Assembly: GCF_027172205.1 (NCBI RefSeq)
Contig: NC_070619.1
Coordinates: 1,250,001 to 1,314,000, forward strand
DNA: 64,000 bases
Direction of reading: 5' to 3'
From: Podarcis raffonei
Taxonomy: Eukaryota > Chordata > Lepidosauria > Squamata > Lacertidae
Shown piece by piece: positions 11,516 through 22,559 of this stretch; position 1 is the first letter of the stretch; every line of letters begins with the position of its first letter. The notes beneath the pieces are model-generated. The model searched no databases, was not told the origin of the DNA, and was given only the letters and a program-made list of their open reading frames with translations. The translations under genes were made by a program, and so were the position numbers.

Positions 11516-12404
11516 GCCTTTTTCGGCTCACAAGTCTTGCAGGGGGGTCTCCTAGGGCTCTCCCCCCTCCCCTCCCTTTCCTCCCATCCTTCGCAGAATC
11601 CTCTCCAATCACCAACCTACATTCTCTGCTCTCTCTCTCTCTTATTCTGGTACCTAAAATTTCTTCTCATCTTTGCAAATTTATTTATTTGCTTATTTCA
11701 CGCAGCAATCGCATACGGAGCAGAGGGAACAATTATAATAAGCGATGAAAACGGAAAGGTGGAAAACAATGGGGCCTAAATTTCTGATCCAAAAAGCAAG
11801 TTAACCAGCAAGCAATCCAAGAATGCCATCTGGCCTTTTTAAAATCCCTTTGCATGTGGGGCCAGATCACTGTGTCACTTGTGTTGTTTTTTTAAAAAAA
11901 ATTGCAATTACGGTCAGATGTAGATTTACCATTCAAACCAATCACTGTGTTGCAACGAGGCCAGCTCTGAGATTTATCTTATTTTTTTACTGTGCATTTT
12001 CTTATTTTTAAATATCCTGCTTGATTGTTAAAAACCTCTCAGTGGTTTATGGGGTGGGGATAGAAAATGCAAACAATACTACAACCGGCGATAAAAGACA
12101 AAGTTAAAAAGAGGTTTGTTTGGGGGGGGTGTAATTTTTTAAAAGCAAAATATGAATGGTCTTCCGGGGGTCAAATGGGCAGGATCAGAAGCAAAAGGGG
12201 GCAGGAAAATGACTGTGTGGTTTCATTTCTGCAGCAGCCTAGTTTCTGCACCCACCCACAGCTCTGTCCTCCACCAAGGACACAATTCACCCAGGTGAAA
12301 ATATTTGGGGTGTGATGCAGGACCAATGAGGGCTGCAACTTGGATACAGTCCTGTGCTGCTAGTGAAAAGTGCCTCTGAGCATGTAAGAACAGAAAAAGA
12401 GGCT

Positions 12405-12600
12405 GAATGTCAGCAGCAGGACAGCAATAAATCACACGAAGGTAAGTTAACTCTTTACTAGAAGAAATGGTATGCACACAAGTGTGAGGCCTAATGAGCA
12501 CAGGAACTCTTTTTGGCAGTTGTGGAGACTGAAGGTCCCGGCCTCCTCACAACGGTCCAAATAATTTGCTGACCAAATAGTTTGCCCGCCTGTGTACACA
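12405..12600 (-). mobile_element. LTR fragment (same family as the LTRs at 34.5, 45.7 and 61.2 kb)
   Basis: Reverse-orientation match to the 3' part of the LTR family: the AGCAATAAATCACAC block, the TTAACTCTTTACTAG block and GCCTAATGAGCACAGGAACT. It is an old, incomplete copy with no internal retroelement sequence beside it. Confidence 0.5.
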
Positions 12601-12684
12601 GAAAATAGTAGATCAAATCAAAAGGAAAAAACAGGGAGATCTATACTGATTGTTGCAATGCACCCCGATTATTATAGCTCTATA

Positions 12685-13110
12685 ACAACAACAATTTATT
12701 TATACCCTGCCCTCCCCAGCCAGAGCCAGGCTAATACCAATAAAATCACAGTAAAAACATAATGGGGGGAAACAAAAACAAATTTAAAATACAGGTTAAA
12801 ATGCAATTTAAAATGCAGCCTCATTTTAAAATAGCCGATAAATCAAGACCATAAGGGAAGGGAAACAGAAGGATCAGGCTGAATCCAAACCAAAGGCCAG
12901 GCGGAACAGCTCTGTCTTGCAGGCCCTGCGGTAACATGTCAAGTCCTGCAGGGTCCTACTCTCTTGTGACAGAGCGTTCCACCAAGTCGGGGCCAGAGCT
13001 AAAAAGGCCCTGGCCCTAGTTGAGACCAGTCTAACCACCTTGTGACTTGGGACCTCCAGAGTGTTGTCATTTGTGGACCTTAAGGTCCTCCACGGGGCAT
13101 AACAGGAGAT
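12685..13110 (-). repeat. L2-like LINE 3' end, second subfamily
   Basis: Minus-strand frame 13125-12874 contains RAFLALAPTWWNALSQESR and then a RRACKTELFRLAF end, the C-terminal signature of L2-clade ORFs. The 3'UTR runs down to the ATTTATTTATACCCTGCCCT block and a CAA-rich tail near 12685. It differs from the L2 copies at 17, 33, 37, 39 and 47 kb, so at least two L2 subfamilies are present. Confidence 0.7.
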
Positions 13111-13182
13111 ACTGATGGACTCCAACTCCCATCATCCCTCTGGGCGGTCGCGTAGGTACGTGGGTCCTAGGATTCTTAGCAT

Positions 13183-13345
13183 CATAGGATCGTAGAATCA
13201 AAGAGTTGGAAGGGACCCCAACCGCCTGCAATGCAAGAATCTCAACTGAAGTATCCATGGCAGACAGCCATCCAAACTCTGCTTAAAAACCTCAACATCC
13301 TTTTATTGTGGCACCCAAAACTGGACACAGTATAATCTTAGAAGT
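13183..13345 (-). repeat. CR1 LINE 3' end fragment
   Basis: Reverse copy with the CATAGGATCGTAGAATC tail, GAGTTGGAAGGGACCCC and a GGCACCCAAAACTGGACACAG piece from further upstream in the element. The middle of the element is missing. Confidence 0.75.
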
Positions 13346-14404
13346 TTAGTACTTTGAATACTTAAGCTGAGAAGGGGGTGTGCCTGCGAGGGCATGAAGG
13401 AACTCTGCACTCCTCTTCAGAAGCACTCTTGCCTCTGACCATGTGCAAACCTCAGCAACCCCAAGGTGAATTCTTCATAACGTGTTTGGGAGTTCAGTGC
13501 AAAGGACCCCCGGAATGGAAGCGGAGACCCCTTCCAACACTTCTCTGTTGCTTTTCAAAAGAGAAAAGGATGTGGTGTGAGCAGACTGGGCTGGTGAGAG
13601 CCTGCTCTCAGCCTGCCAATTTCCATCGCGGAGGGTTCTGCTCAGGCACGCCTTACAACTGCCCCCTCCTTTGGTGGCGAAGATGGTGCCAGAGCCCAGC
13701 AGGAGGATGGGATGGCAGAGAGATTTGTTGGAGAGAGAGAAGAGCGAAAAGAATTAATCATGCAAAAACTGGCATCTGTTTGGGGCCTCTGTGGGAGACT
13801 GTGAGGAAATGTCTCTGCAGGGGGCGTTTGAAAGCAATTCATTAACTGGGAAGCCAAAGTCCCCTTTTGCTCAGATTTCATTTTTTAAGGGAAGGGGGGG
13901 GAGAAGGGACCCCTCCTCCACCACCCCAACTTTTCCATTCCGATCTGTTAGCAAATCAAAGGGACAGGGCTGTAATCATCTGATGTAGGAACTGCAGTGA
14001 AGGAAAAAGGGGGGGAGGGGGGAGGTTGGCATTGTCAGAAACACAAAACGCCATCCGACCCCTCCTGGGACTCAATCTGCGATTGAGCAGCTGGTCTAAT
14101 CAAAATTGTCTTGAAAGTGGCGTTTGAAGCTGATATATACGTTTCTTTCTGAAGGAAAAGGCCCTTCAGAGTCTTTGATGGCTGGTCGGGTCTGGAAACA
14201 ATTTTTGCAACTGAGTGTGTGCTGCTTAATTTGTTCCAAACCTCATCAAGCCTCAGAGAGGGAAGCCTTTGCAGGATTCAGGTGGGGAGTTGTGTGCGTT
14301 TGTGCAGATTTGTGGGAGAGCAAGACTCTCTGCAAAGGTGCAGAAGGAGGAGCCTGGCCCCCTTCTCTCAGGGCAGCTGTGGAAAAGGCAAATTCCATAC
14401 AATT
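13346..14404. other. No gene recognised
   Basis: Apparently unique sequence with short G runs. The longest open frame (13378-13845, 155 codons) has no domain, no splice context and opposite-strand competitors, so it is not called. Confidence 0.4.
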
Positions 14405-14985
14405 AGGAAAGGAATGGAAAACAAAGCTGTCGGTTCCATTAATGCTGTTATACAAATCTCCAGTGAGGCTGCATTTGTTGCATACAGTTCTGGAGGCCTC
14501 ACCTCAAAAGGGATATTTTAGAGTTGGGAAGGGGTCAGAAAAGGGTGACGGGGGGGGGGAGCAACTCCCTTAGGAGGAAAGGTTGCAGCAGTTGGGACTT
14601 TATGGAAATGGTGCAAAAGAGGAAACATGATAGAAGTTTATAAAACTATGCATCGCGTGGGGAAAGTCAACAGAGAAAGGGGTTTCTTGGGCATCCAAGG
14701 ACCTGAATGTTGGAAGGGTCAGGGCAGATAAAATAAAACCCTTCTTCACACAGTGCATAGTCAAACAATGACATTTGCTCCCTCAGGAGACAGTGATGGC
14801 CCCCAACTTGGGTGGCCTAAAAAGAGGATTGGTTCAATCTTTGGTCCTCTTGGCTGCTAGCAGGAGGGGAGAGTCCTGCTTGGGGGCTCCCAATGAAGCA
14901 TCTGGCTGCCCCCTGTGAGAACAGGGTGCTGGACTAGATGGGCCATTGGCTGGATCCAGCACAGCTTTTTCTATGTACTTATGCA
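14405..14985 (+). repeat. CR1-family LINE 3' region
   Basis: Sense copy of a second CR1 subfamily. It contains the CATACAGTTCTGGAGGCCTC and GGATATTTTAGAGTTGG blocks of the ORF end, then a GGTGCTGGACTAGATGGGCC 3'UTR. Related pieces lie at 18721-18860 (-), 33400-33500 (-), 38567-38715 (-), 47835-47975 (+) and 53430-53745 (+). Confidence 0.7.
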
Positions 14986-15834
14986 ACACTTGAACCCAAG
15001 GAGGAGGTTCACCCATTGATATTAATCAGCAATTGGTTCTGGTGATGACTGCAGCGCCCGTCCCCAAATGGCCTTGAATTAACATATGAAACTTACAGCC
15101 ACAAGGTGTGGTGGAAACCGGAAGCTCAGGTGTCTACAAAAGGGTATACGAAGCAAGAGCGCAGGGGCAGCTCACAGGTGCACAGCAGTGACACTCAGCT
15201 GGGGAGAACAATTCTGGAAGTTTGGGAGCTGGAAATCCTGAGACCACCCATATCTATGGGGGGTGTTCTTTGGAGAGAGAGGCTTCCTTTTATTTAGAGC
15301 ATTTGCACTTTCCTCTTCAGCAGCTTACGTCAATTGTATCCCTACTTTCAGGTTTACAATCTAAGAGAGAGAGACTCAAGGAAAAGGAGATGGGGAGGGA
15401 AGAGGAAAAAAGCAAATTCAGACCTCAATTCCTAAATAGTTCTAACGACGACCAGCTGTCCTAGAAACAGTTTGGGGTCAGGAGGTGCCTGATGGAGCTG
15501 GTCTGGTGGCAGATCTGGTGGCATGAGCCGCCTCCTTCTCACTTCTCCCACTGCACAGCCTGATGGAATAGCAGCTGAGGCAGATCCTGGTGGAGCTGCG
15601 GATTGCGCTGCCCTCTAAACGCCTTGAGCCCAGCAGGGCAGAACTTCACCACCGGAGGAGGACTGCTTTTGCATACTTGCCTTTGTTCTGCAAGGTGCTT
15701 TCTTAAAGCAAAAAACCACCTACCATTCCACTTCCAGACCTAATTGGGCCTCACTCGGCTCTGACGGCTTAGCGCCCTCCCAAACCAAGACCTTGAGAAA
15801 GACAGGGAGCTCCCTTGCGCCAAGCCAGGCCATT

Positions 15835-15990
15835 GGGCCATCTGGCTTAGTATTGCCCACACTGACTGGCAGCAGGTATCTGGGATTTCAGGCCGTTCTC
15901 TCTGCCAGCTCTGACAGGAGATGCTGTCGGGGATTGAACGTGGGATCTTCTGCATGGATAACATGTTCTCAAGCTCTAGGGCTGCCAAGT
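15835..15990 (-). repeat. tRNA-like SINE, reverse orientation
   Basis: The reverse body is CACACTGACTGGCAGCAGG. It is followed by GGGATTGAACGTGGGATCTT, the complement of a tRNA B box. Related copies: 17605-17745, 21880-22065 and 31740-31865 (all -) and 51815-51955 (+). It is a SINE and not a working tRNA gene, because the A-box arm and fold are lost. Confidence 0.65.
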
Positions 15991-16029
15991 CAGGAGCTTC
16001 CCAGACTTTGAAGTTTTAGGGCCCAAACC

Positions 16030-16720
16030 TGAGACCTAGGTGTGGCCCCTGGTGATGTCACTGGGGGGTGCTCCACCAGAGACGTGCACTTGCAACCCTC
16101 TCCTCCTCTTGGGCCCAGCCCAAATCTTTTTCTTCCTCTGCACTTCCTCCTGCCACAAAGCCCAAGAGATGGAGGTTAATTGGGAGGAGGAAAGCTGCGG
16201 CAGAGCAAGCCGATTGGGTGCCTGGGGCGGCGGGCGGGGCCAGCTGGCCATGGGGCGGGGCCAGCCAGGGCAGGACACTCCATGGGGCCTCCGAGGAGTC
16301 TGCCTGCCTTCTCCTCCTCAGCCGCCCTACAACTGAGGGGGAGGCAGCAGGTGGACCATTTGGACAGCACCTAAGCCACCGCCTCTCTCCCAGGAGAGAC
16401 ACGTGGCTCGGGTGCCCTGCAGGCCCCACGGTGAGTGCCGCCCGGCATTTTGTCATCCCCCAGTGGTGACACCCGGGGCGGACGGCCCCCTACCACACAC
16501 CCCTTCCTCCTCCACTGAAGCCCAGAGGGGAGGAGGGCTCCTGAGAGTCTATGAAATAATTTGCAGCTGGATCCTGCAAAGATGAAGCGTGCAAGCTGTG
16601 TGACAGTCTTCCTAATCATAATAATAATCTTTTTAAAAAGGCACTCTCTCACCCACCTGGAGATTCAATTCCACCGTCACCTGGGGGGAGCCAGGCAAAC
16701 CTAGAGACTTCAGCTCAGCC
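16030..16720. repeat. Uncharacterised interspersed repeat, copy 1 (partner at 58355-58850)
   Basis: Three blocks recur in the same order at 58.4-58.85 kb: GATGGAGGTTAATTGGGAG, then a GCAGnTnnnnCTGCnnnGATGAAGC-like stretch ending GCAAGC, then CACCTGGAGA leading to GAGACTTCAG-like sequence. A microsatellite sits at the corresponding place in both copies (AAT-type here, ATCT-type there). The family is not recognised. Confidence 0.5.
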
Positions 16721-17144
16721 CCGGAGGTCTGGCTGCTCCCTTAAAAATAAAGTAAGATTCTAGTCCTTATAGATCTGAAGTAAACAACCTATTTGAAGGG
16801 AGACCAGGAGGGGCTCCAACAGTCAAGAAGGTGGTTTCTGCATGTGCCGTAGAGGGAAATGAGGGCAGGTGAGGCTCATCCACCTGGGAAGGGAACCCGT
16901 CAGCCAGGAGGAAAACTCTGGTCCTCAACCTCCACTGCCTTGCAGGACAAGGAAAGGCTCAGGAGTAACCCCTACACAAACCCACACGTCTCTGAAGCAC
17001 TTGGGTGGTGCCTTGCACACCTCCTTCCAGCAACTCCTGCAGCCAAGCCTGGACCACCTCAGTGAGGTTGAGGTTGAGGTTGGGGGGTCTTGTCCTCTGG
17101 GCAGCCCAGGACCTCCAGACACGCTGCCCAGCCTTGCACCCTGG

Positions 17145-17240
17145 AGAGGACACTTTGGTGCTGCAAACGCAGCACTTTGACTTCACCCCAGAGGCGCACT
17201 TCATTTTCTCTCAAGACAGACAGGTGCCAACATTTAATAC
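17145..17240 (+). repeat. LINE 3'UTR fragment (uncertain clade)
   Basis: Contains CTGCAAACGCAGCA and TTTGACTTCACCCC followed by a GAGGCGCAC and CAAGACAGACAGGTGCCAAC ending. The same 3'UTR follows a LINE C-terminal zinc finger at 63420-63760, and other pieces lie at 37215-37250/37822-37870 and 44400-44465. Confidence 0.55.
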
Positions 17241-17241
17241 C

Positions 17242-17553
17242 TGAAGGAGCGTCTCCACCCCCATCATCCACTGAGGTCCAGCTCCGAGGGCCTTCTGGTG
17301 GTTCCCTCCCTGTGAGAAGCAAAGCTACAGGGAACCAGGCAGAGGGCCTTCTCGGTGGTGGCGCCTGCCCTGTGGAACGCCCTCCCGTCAGATGTCAAAG
17401 AGAACAACAACTACCAGACTTTTAGAAGACATCTGAAGGCAGCCCTGTTTAGGGAAGCTTTTAATGTTTAACAGACTATTGTATTTTAATGTTTTGTTGG
17501 AAGCCACCCAGAGTGGCTGGGGAAACCCAGCCCGATGAGTGGGATATAAATAA

Positions 17554-17602
<49 letters not shown>

Positions 17603-17605
17603 TAG
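17242..17605 (+). repeat. L2 LINE 3' end with (AAT)n tail
   Basis: Encodes the L2 C-terminal signature in sense (KATGNQAEGLLGG region; CCTGTGGAACGCCCTCCCGT), followed by the TTTAGGGAAGCTTTTAATGT end, the GGGGAAACCCAGCC block and an AAT microsatellite at 17551-17603. Confidence 0.85.
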
Positions 17606-18127
17606 GAAGTTGCCATATATCCCAACAGATACATTGTTCCATCTAGCTCAGTACTGTCTACGCAGACTGGCAGCAGTTCTCCAGGGTTTCAGAAGAGGGC
17701 TCATGCTGGGGATTGAACCTGTGACCTTCTGCACACAAAACAGATGCTCTGATCCCTGATCCCTATCACTTCTCAGTCCTTTTCTGGGTTTTGCAACTTC
17801 ACTTGGGCCAGGGCGGTGGGATCTCTGCAGCAAGACAGCACTGGATCTCTCTCTCTCTCTCTGACAGCAGAGAGGGTAAGCTGCTATCTCCACTGGGGCC
17901 CCTGAGACCCTCTCTCTGGAGTCAGAGTGTTGCAGCCCAGGTGTAACAAATGGCATTTATGAAAAGCCAGAAGGGAACAGAAGAGTCCCCTGCATTCCCT
18001 GTTCATCAGAGATAACAGCAAAGTCTGCAAATCCCTTTGTCATTTGAGTTTCAGTTTCCCTCCTTGTCTGTCTCCCTGCCTGGAACCCTCCTCTCCTCTG
18101 ACCTCACAGCCCTCCCCCCAAACCCTG

Positions 18128-18380
18128 AAGCTAGATGTCACGCAAGCTCATAATGAAGTTTCCCCATTAATTACAACCATTAAGCATCCAATTAGTGTTT
18201 TAGAACCACTGGCAGGCAGGAGAAATGGGGGGGGGGGGAGTTGGCACAGAAAAGGGGAGGGGGGGCACCATGGAAAAAGGCTTCTTTCATTCTGCAGCTC
18301 AATGCGCCAGCTTGTCATATCGCTCATCCCACAGCCCCCAAACGCAGCTGGCGAGTTATCAACACAAGGAACCAGAAATT
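18128..18380. other. Candidate conserved non-coding element(s)
   Basis: Two blocks (18128-18210 and 18285-18380) are rich in homeodomain-type sites: CCATTAATTACAACC, CATTAAGC, CCAATTAGTG and AAATTGATTGACA. They match no repeat recognised in the window; a G-run and simple sequence separate them. Conservation is not tested, so this is a guess from composition. Confidence 0.3.
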
Positions 18381-18720
18381 GATTGACATACAAGGAGACG
18401 GAAGCAGGACTGCTGTGGACCTGCCTGTGGCTGGCTGGAGAACTTTTCTTCCCAGGCTCTCCCTTGGAGCAGGTGCGGCAAATGAAAAGCAATGCACCCT
18501 GAGCATGTGCAGAGTGCCGCTTCTTGCACATGGCCACATGAATTGCCACAAACCTCCGACTCGTCTGGGTTTAGGAGACCCTTTCCAAGGGTCCGAAGAC
18601 ACCTTCAAGAGAGTGAGCCTGAAGACAAACTTGGAATTGTTCAAAGCTGAAACTGAAACCAACTTAATTCATGTTCAGTTAACTGGGCAACCCTGGGAGC
18701 TACATTCAGGTGTAGTTCAG

Positions 18721-18860
18721 AAGAGCCTGGCTGCTGGATCAGGCCTGGGGCCCCTCTAGCCCAGCCAACCAGGTGCCCCAATGGGAAGCCCTAAAAGCAG
18801 GATCCGAGCCCCGGAGCAACACTCTCCTCTGGGGGCCTCAGGCAACTGGGATTCAGAAGC
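18721..18860 (-). repeat. CR1-family LINE 3'UTR fragment
   Basis: Reverse copy with GGCTGCTGGATCAGGCC, TAGCCCAGCC and GCCCCAATGGGAAGCCC blocks. Confidence 0.65.
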
Positions 18861-19015
18861 CATTGAGACATGAAGACAAGGCAGGAAAAGACGACCAGTG
18901 ACTTATTTGGCCCATGACTCTTTATCCCATTATGAGTCATGGGGCCATGGAGACAGTGCGCATGACCTTAATGTAGCAGGAACCCCCCCACCCCAATCAT
19001 TCTGTTTGTACAAAC

Positions 19016-19017
<2 letters not shown>

Positions 19018-19054
<37 letters not shown>
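19018..19054. repeat. (AC)n microsatellite
   Basis: About 18 AC units. Confidence 0.95.
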
Positions 19055-19056
<2 letters not shown>

Positions 19057-19189
19057 CATACGCCACATTTCTGTTATAAATTCATAGAAAATCAACCATA
19101 CATCGGATTTGCACTGTTCCATTTTATTTTACTCCATATGACAAGAACTATCAAAGGGGGGTGGTTTGGTCCTGGTCAGCCATAATCCC

Positions 19190-19711
19190 TTCACCATCCC
19201 AGCACATCCACAGGAGCCCTGCCCAGTTGCTATGCCAACCCTGATGGTCCTAGACAGAAGACAATCAAGATCACAAAGAAGTTGCATATGGGAGTGGATT
19301 CAGCATGGACTGAAACAAAGGACAATGATCAGATCTTCCCTCTGGGGGCGGGAAACTGCAAACTCCCCTTTGTCTCCTGGAAGTGACTCATGGGGAGGGG
19401 GGAAAGGAGGAACTAGCCAGGTGACAAGACACTCAGGTTACCCCCAACTCCTCCCTCAACCCCTCCTTTCTGTAATGTATGCATGATGTTTCTGGGGGTG
19501 GGCTTGACCTAGGGGATGGGAATTTCAAAAGTTTTTATAAGACCTTGCACACTATTTTTATGGGTCTTTCCTCTCTCTTGCAAGTGAGGGGAACACCCTG
19601 TTGCAACAGTTCAATAAAGGCCAAGCCTACAGGCTGCTGTTTTGCTCCAAGTTATCCTGGTTGGTGTATTTACTTTTTGTCCAAGGGAGCCCTCGGATTT
19701 TTCCGGTAACA
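19190..19711 (+). mobile_element. Probable solo LTR of retroviral type
   Basis: Shows the order of signals expected in a gammaretrovirus-like LTR: a TATA-like TTTTTATAAGACC near 19533, a CAATAAAGGCC polyadenylation signal near 19609 and a U5-like stretch ending CCGGTAACA near 19711. No internal region follows. The 5' end is approximate because no target-site duplication was found. Treated as a fossil; a solo LTR cannot be dated from the sequence alone. Confidence 0.55.
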
Positions 19712-19983
19712 TTAACAGGGCTTTTTAAATAGCTGCTATTTTGTTAATGTTAATATGACTTTTGCTGTAATTGTGACATTCAGCTTAGTTTTGGTTGTCG
19801 TTTTGTTAATAGTGATTTATAGGTTGTGATAGTTTTATTGATGATTTGTTAATTATTTTATACGAGTTATGCTGTATTGCATTGTTCTGGTATGTTTTAT
19901 GATGCTACTGTTATTCACTGCTTGTAAGGCGCTTGAGGTTCCTCTGAATGAAAAGCAGCATAGAAATGGAATCAATCAATGTA

Positions 19984-20110
19984 GTCATAGAATCATAGAA
20001 CTGGAAGGGACCCCAGGGTCATCTAGTCCTGCCCCCTGCAACGCAGGGGTCTTTTGCTTGAACCCACAATCCTGAGATTAAGAATCTCATGCTCTGACAA
20101 CTGAGATACC
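19984..20110 (-). repeat. SINE with tRNA-like head and CR1-type tail, reverse orientation
   Basis: Begins with the CR1-like tail (ATAGAATCATAGAACTGGAA and GGTCATCTAGTCC). It continues directly into GAACCCACAATCCTGAGATT and CTCATGCTCTGACAACTGAG, the reverse of a tRNA-Lys-like head. The complete sense form is at 22405-22555. Confidence 0.65.
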
Positions 20111-20700
20111 CATCATCCCAGATATCCCAGTGAGAAACCGACAAGCAGGTCCTAGAGAGCAACACTCCCCTCTCCTGTCGTTTCCAGCAATGGATATTCA
20201 GAATTCAGAAGCATCGCTGCCTCCAATTGTGGAGGCTGGAGCATTGACAGCCTTCTCTGAATTTGTTTAATCCTCTTTTAAAGCCATCGCTGCCTCTTGC
20301 AGGAGTGAGTTCCATCGTTTAACTATGCACTGCTTGAAGAAGTGCTTTCATTTTTCTGCCCTAAATTTTATTTTTATACATTTTTATTATTTTTTTAAAA
20401 CATATCATTTCCAACAATCTTATAACTTCTTATATTTTACAATATTTCAGACTTCCGTCAACACCTCTGATGATTTTCCATTCTTTATCACTTCTTCTGC
20501 ATTTCTCTATTACACTTAATTATCATTAACTAATAATTCTCCTCATAGTCTTTCTTGCAGTATTTCAAATAGTCCTATTTACAGAACTTCTTGCAGTCCT
20601 ACTAGCATAATCTGTTGCCCTAAATCTTATTTTTGAAGCAATTCACTGGAAAACTGAACTGATTTGCTCCAAGCACTACACTTGGCCAACGGCTTTCTCT
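20111..20700 (-). repeat. CR1 LINE fragment interrupted by a later insertion
   Basis: Reverse CR1-family sequence (ATCGCTGCCTCCAATTGTGG, GAGTTCCATCGTTTAACTATG, GAAGAAGTGCTTTC) is split by the insertion at 20376-20616. It resumes after the second copy of the target duplication with GAAGCAATTCACTGGAA. Confidence 0.65.
20376..20616 (-). mobile_element. L1-like 3' end insertion in CR1, with target duplication
   Basis: About 241 bp of T-rich sequence are flanked by near-identical 18-bp copies of GCCCTAAAT(T/C)TTATTTTT at 20358-20375 and 20617-20634. The long duplication and T-rich leading edge fit target-primed insertion of a 5'-truncated L1 in reverse. The family call rests on the insertion style; the body has no coding signature. 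Confidence 0.55.
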
Positions 20701-21009
20701 GCAGCTCAGACGCCGGTCCTCTCGCCAGCCCCTCAACCAGTTCTGCAATCGATTGGAGAGGTTTGAAAAATGGACGCCAAATGGTCCTCTAATCAAGATA
20801 AATGAAGCCTGAAGGCAGCCACTGTCTCTTCTGGTTACACAGAGAAGCAAGAGCTCCCCTCTGGCCGGCAGAAGGAGGCTTGGGCGACCTTGGCGTGGAA
20901 CGTCCTTTGGCAGGAAAAACCCTGCCCCACAGGGAATGGAGGCAGACAGGCACTGCGGAAATGGCATCTGAAACCACAGAGACCTGGGGACCCAGGTTTG
21001 TTTATTAAT

Positions 21010-21775
21010 CATAGGATTGTAGGGGGATCCCCAGGGTCATCCAGTCCAACCCCCTGCAATGCAGGAATCTCAGCTCAAGCATCCCTGAAAGACACCATCC
21101 AACCTCTGCGTAAAAACCTCCAAGGAAGGAGAGTCTGCCACCTCTTGTGGGAAACTGTTCCACAGTCTAACAGCTCTCCCTGCCAGAATGTTTTGTTGGA
21201 ATTTTCTTTAACTTGAAGCCATGGATTCAGGCCCTTCCCTCCGGAGCAGGAGAAAACTGTTCGACAGTGCAGTAAGAGCTGTTTGACAGTGGAATTTGCT
21301 GCCAAGGAGTGTGGTGGAGTCTCCTTCTTTGGAGGTCTTTAAGCAGAGGCTTGACAACCATATGTCAGGAGTGCTCTGATGGTGTTTCCTGCTTGGCAGG
21401 GGGTTGGACTCGATGGCCCTTGTGGTCTCTTCCAACTCTATCATTCTATGATTCTATGAAAACAAGCTTGCTTGTGACAGCCCTTTCGATATCTGAAGAT
21501 GGCTATCATATTCCCCCTCAGCCTCCTCTTTTCCAGGCAAAACATACCCAGCTTCTTCAACCATTCCTCATAAGGCTTGCTTTCCACACCCTTGACCATC
21601 CTGGTCACCTTGTTCGAGTTTGTCAATATCCACCTTAAACTGTGGCACCCAGAACCGGACACAGTATTCGAGGTGTGGCCTGACCAAGGCAGGATAGAGA
21701 AGTACTATCACAGCAGGAAACTAATTCTGTGGATGCAGCCTAGAATAGCATTGGCTTGTTGACTGATGGTTTGCC
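21010..21775 (-). repeat. CR1 LINE 3' part, interrupted by a sense CR1
   Basis: Reverse copy. It runs from the CATAGGATTGTAG tail through the 3'UTR (21010-21251), then resumes at 21464 with ORF sequence (minus frame [20 protein letters not shown], the RRLRGNMIA block) to about 21775. The two halves are contiguous in a normal CR1; the material between is the younger insertion at 21258-21457. Confidence 0.8.
21258..21457 (+). mobile_element. Sense CR1 3' fragment nested in reverse CR1
   Basis: 200 bp nearly identical to the 10.5-10.66 kb copy (GTAAGAGCTGTTTGACAGTG to the terminal ATTCTATG repeat). It is flanked by GAAAAC on both sides (21252-21257 and 21458-21463). The short duplication and near-identity to another copy suggest a recent insertion. 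Confidence 0.75.
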
Positions 21776-21879
21776 CTTGGTATTTATATGACACCGTTTG
21801 AAAGAGCTTAAAAAAATTCAGTTTTTGCAAATTCTGACCCAATTGGCCCCTCCTGGCCTGACATAGGAGGCTGCTTTCT

Positions 21880-22065
21880 ACTGAGCTAGACAACTGGCGA
21901 CCATTGGCCCATCAAGTTCAGTGTTGTCAGCACGGACTGGCAGCAGCTTTTCAGGATTTACAAGCAGGATCCCACCTGCCCTATCCATGGATGTCAGGAA
22001 TTGGACTGGGACCTCCAGCATGCAAGGCAGATGTTCTGCTGTTGAGCTATTGCCCTCCCCACTCC
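21880..22065 (-). repeat. tRNA-like SINE, reverse orientation
   Basis: Same family as 15835-15990: GTGTTGTCAGCACGGACTGGC and CAAGGCAGATGTTCTGCTGT blocks. Confidence 0.6.
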
Positions 22066-22104
22066 ACACAGCTGCCTGCAGTCCATCCCTGACACCCTCC
22101 CTGT

Positions 22105-22325
22105 TTATTATATAATGCATTTATATCCCACCTTTTCCTCCAAGGAGCTCATGGCCCTCCCTGCTCCCAATTCAGTCCCCACAACAACCCTGTGAGGGAG
22201 GTCAGGCTGAGAGCTGGTGACTGGTCCAAGGTCACCCAGTGAGCTTCAGGGCTGAGTAGGAATTTCAACCTAGTCTTTCCCAGGTCCTAGTCCAACACTC
22301 TAACCACTACACCACACTGCCTCCA
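22105..22325 (-). repeat. tRNA-derived SINE, most complete reverse copy
   Basis: Runs from the TTTATATCCCACCTTTTCC tail through CAACAACCCTGTGAGGGAGG and AAGGTCACCCAGTGAGC to the reverse tRNA-like head GGTCCTAGTCCAACACTC followed by TAACCACTACACCACACTG. Sense copies: 29385-29590, 39885-40125, 43385-43510 and others. Confidence 0.8.
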
Positions 22326-22404
22326 TGCCTCATCTGGGAATGGGACAGCCGTGTTAGCCGTGATGACTCCTCCACCTCAGCTGACTATAATCAGCCTGTC
22401 ACCT

Positions 22405-22555
22405 TGCGCCTGGCAGTTGCCTTCGTCAGTAGAGCGTGAGATCTTAATCTCAGAGTCGTGGGTTTGAGCTCCATGTGGGGCAAACGATCCCTGCATTGAA
22501 GGGGGTTGGGCTAGATGACCCTCGTGGTCCCTTCCAGCTCTACAATTAGTTAACT
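22405..22555 (+). repeat. SINE: tRNA-Lys-like head plus CR1-type tail
   Basis: The head (AGTAGAGCGTGAGATCTTAA, GAGTCGTGGGTTTGAGCTCC) keeps recognisable A- and B-box regions and a TTAA where a tRNA-Lys anticodon loop would lie. It is fused to the CR1 3' end (GGGGTTGGGCTAGATGACC, CCTTCCAGCTCTACAATT). The tail suggests mobilisation by CR1 reverse transcriptase. Related reverse copies: 19984-20110, 31298-31445, 32076-32195, 38966-39110. Confidence 0.75.
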
Positions 22556-22559
22556 CTGT

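Noticed and set aside
22410-22475. A functional tRNA-Lys gene
   Set aside because: The acceptor stem is not formed and the head continues into a CR1-type SINE tail.
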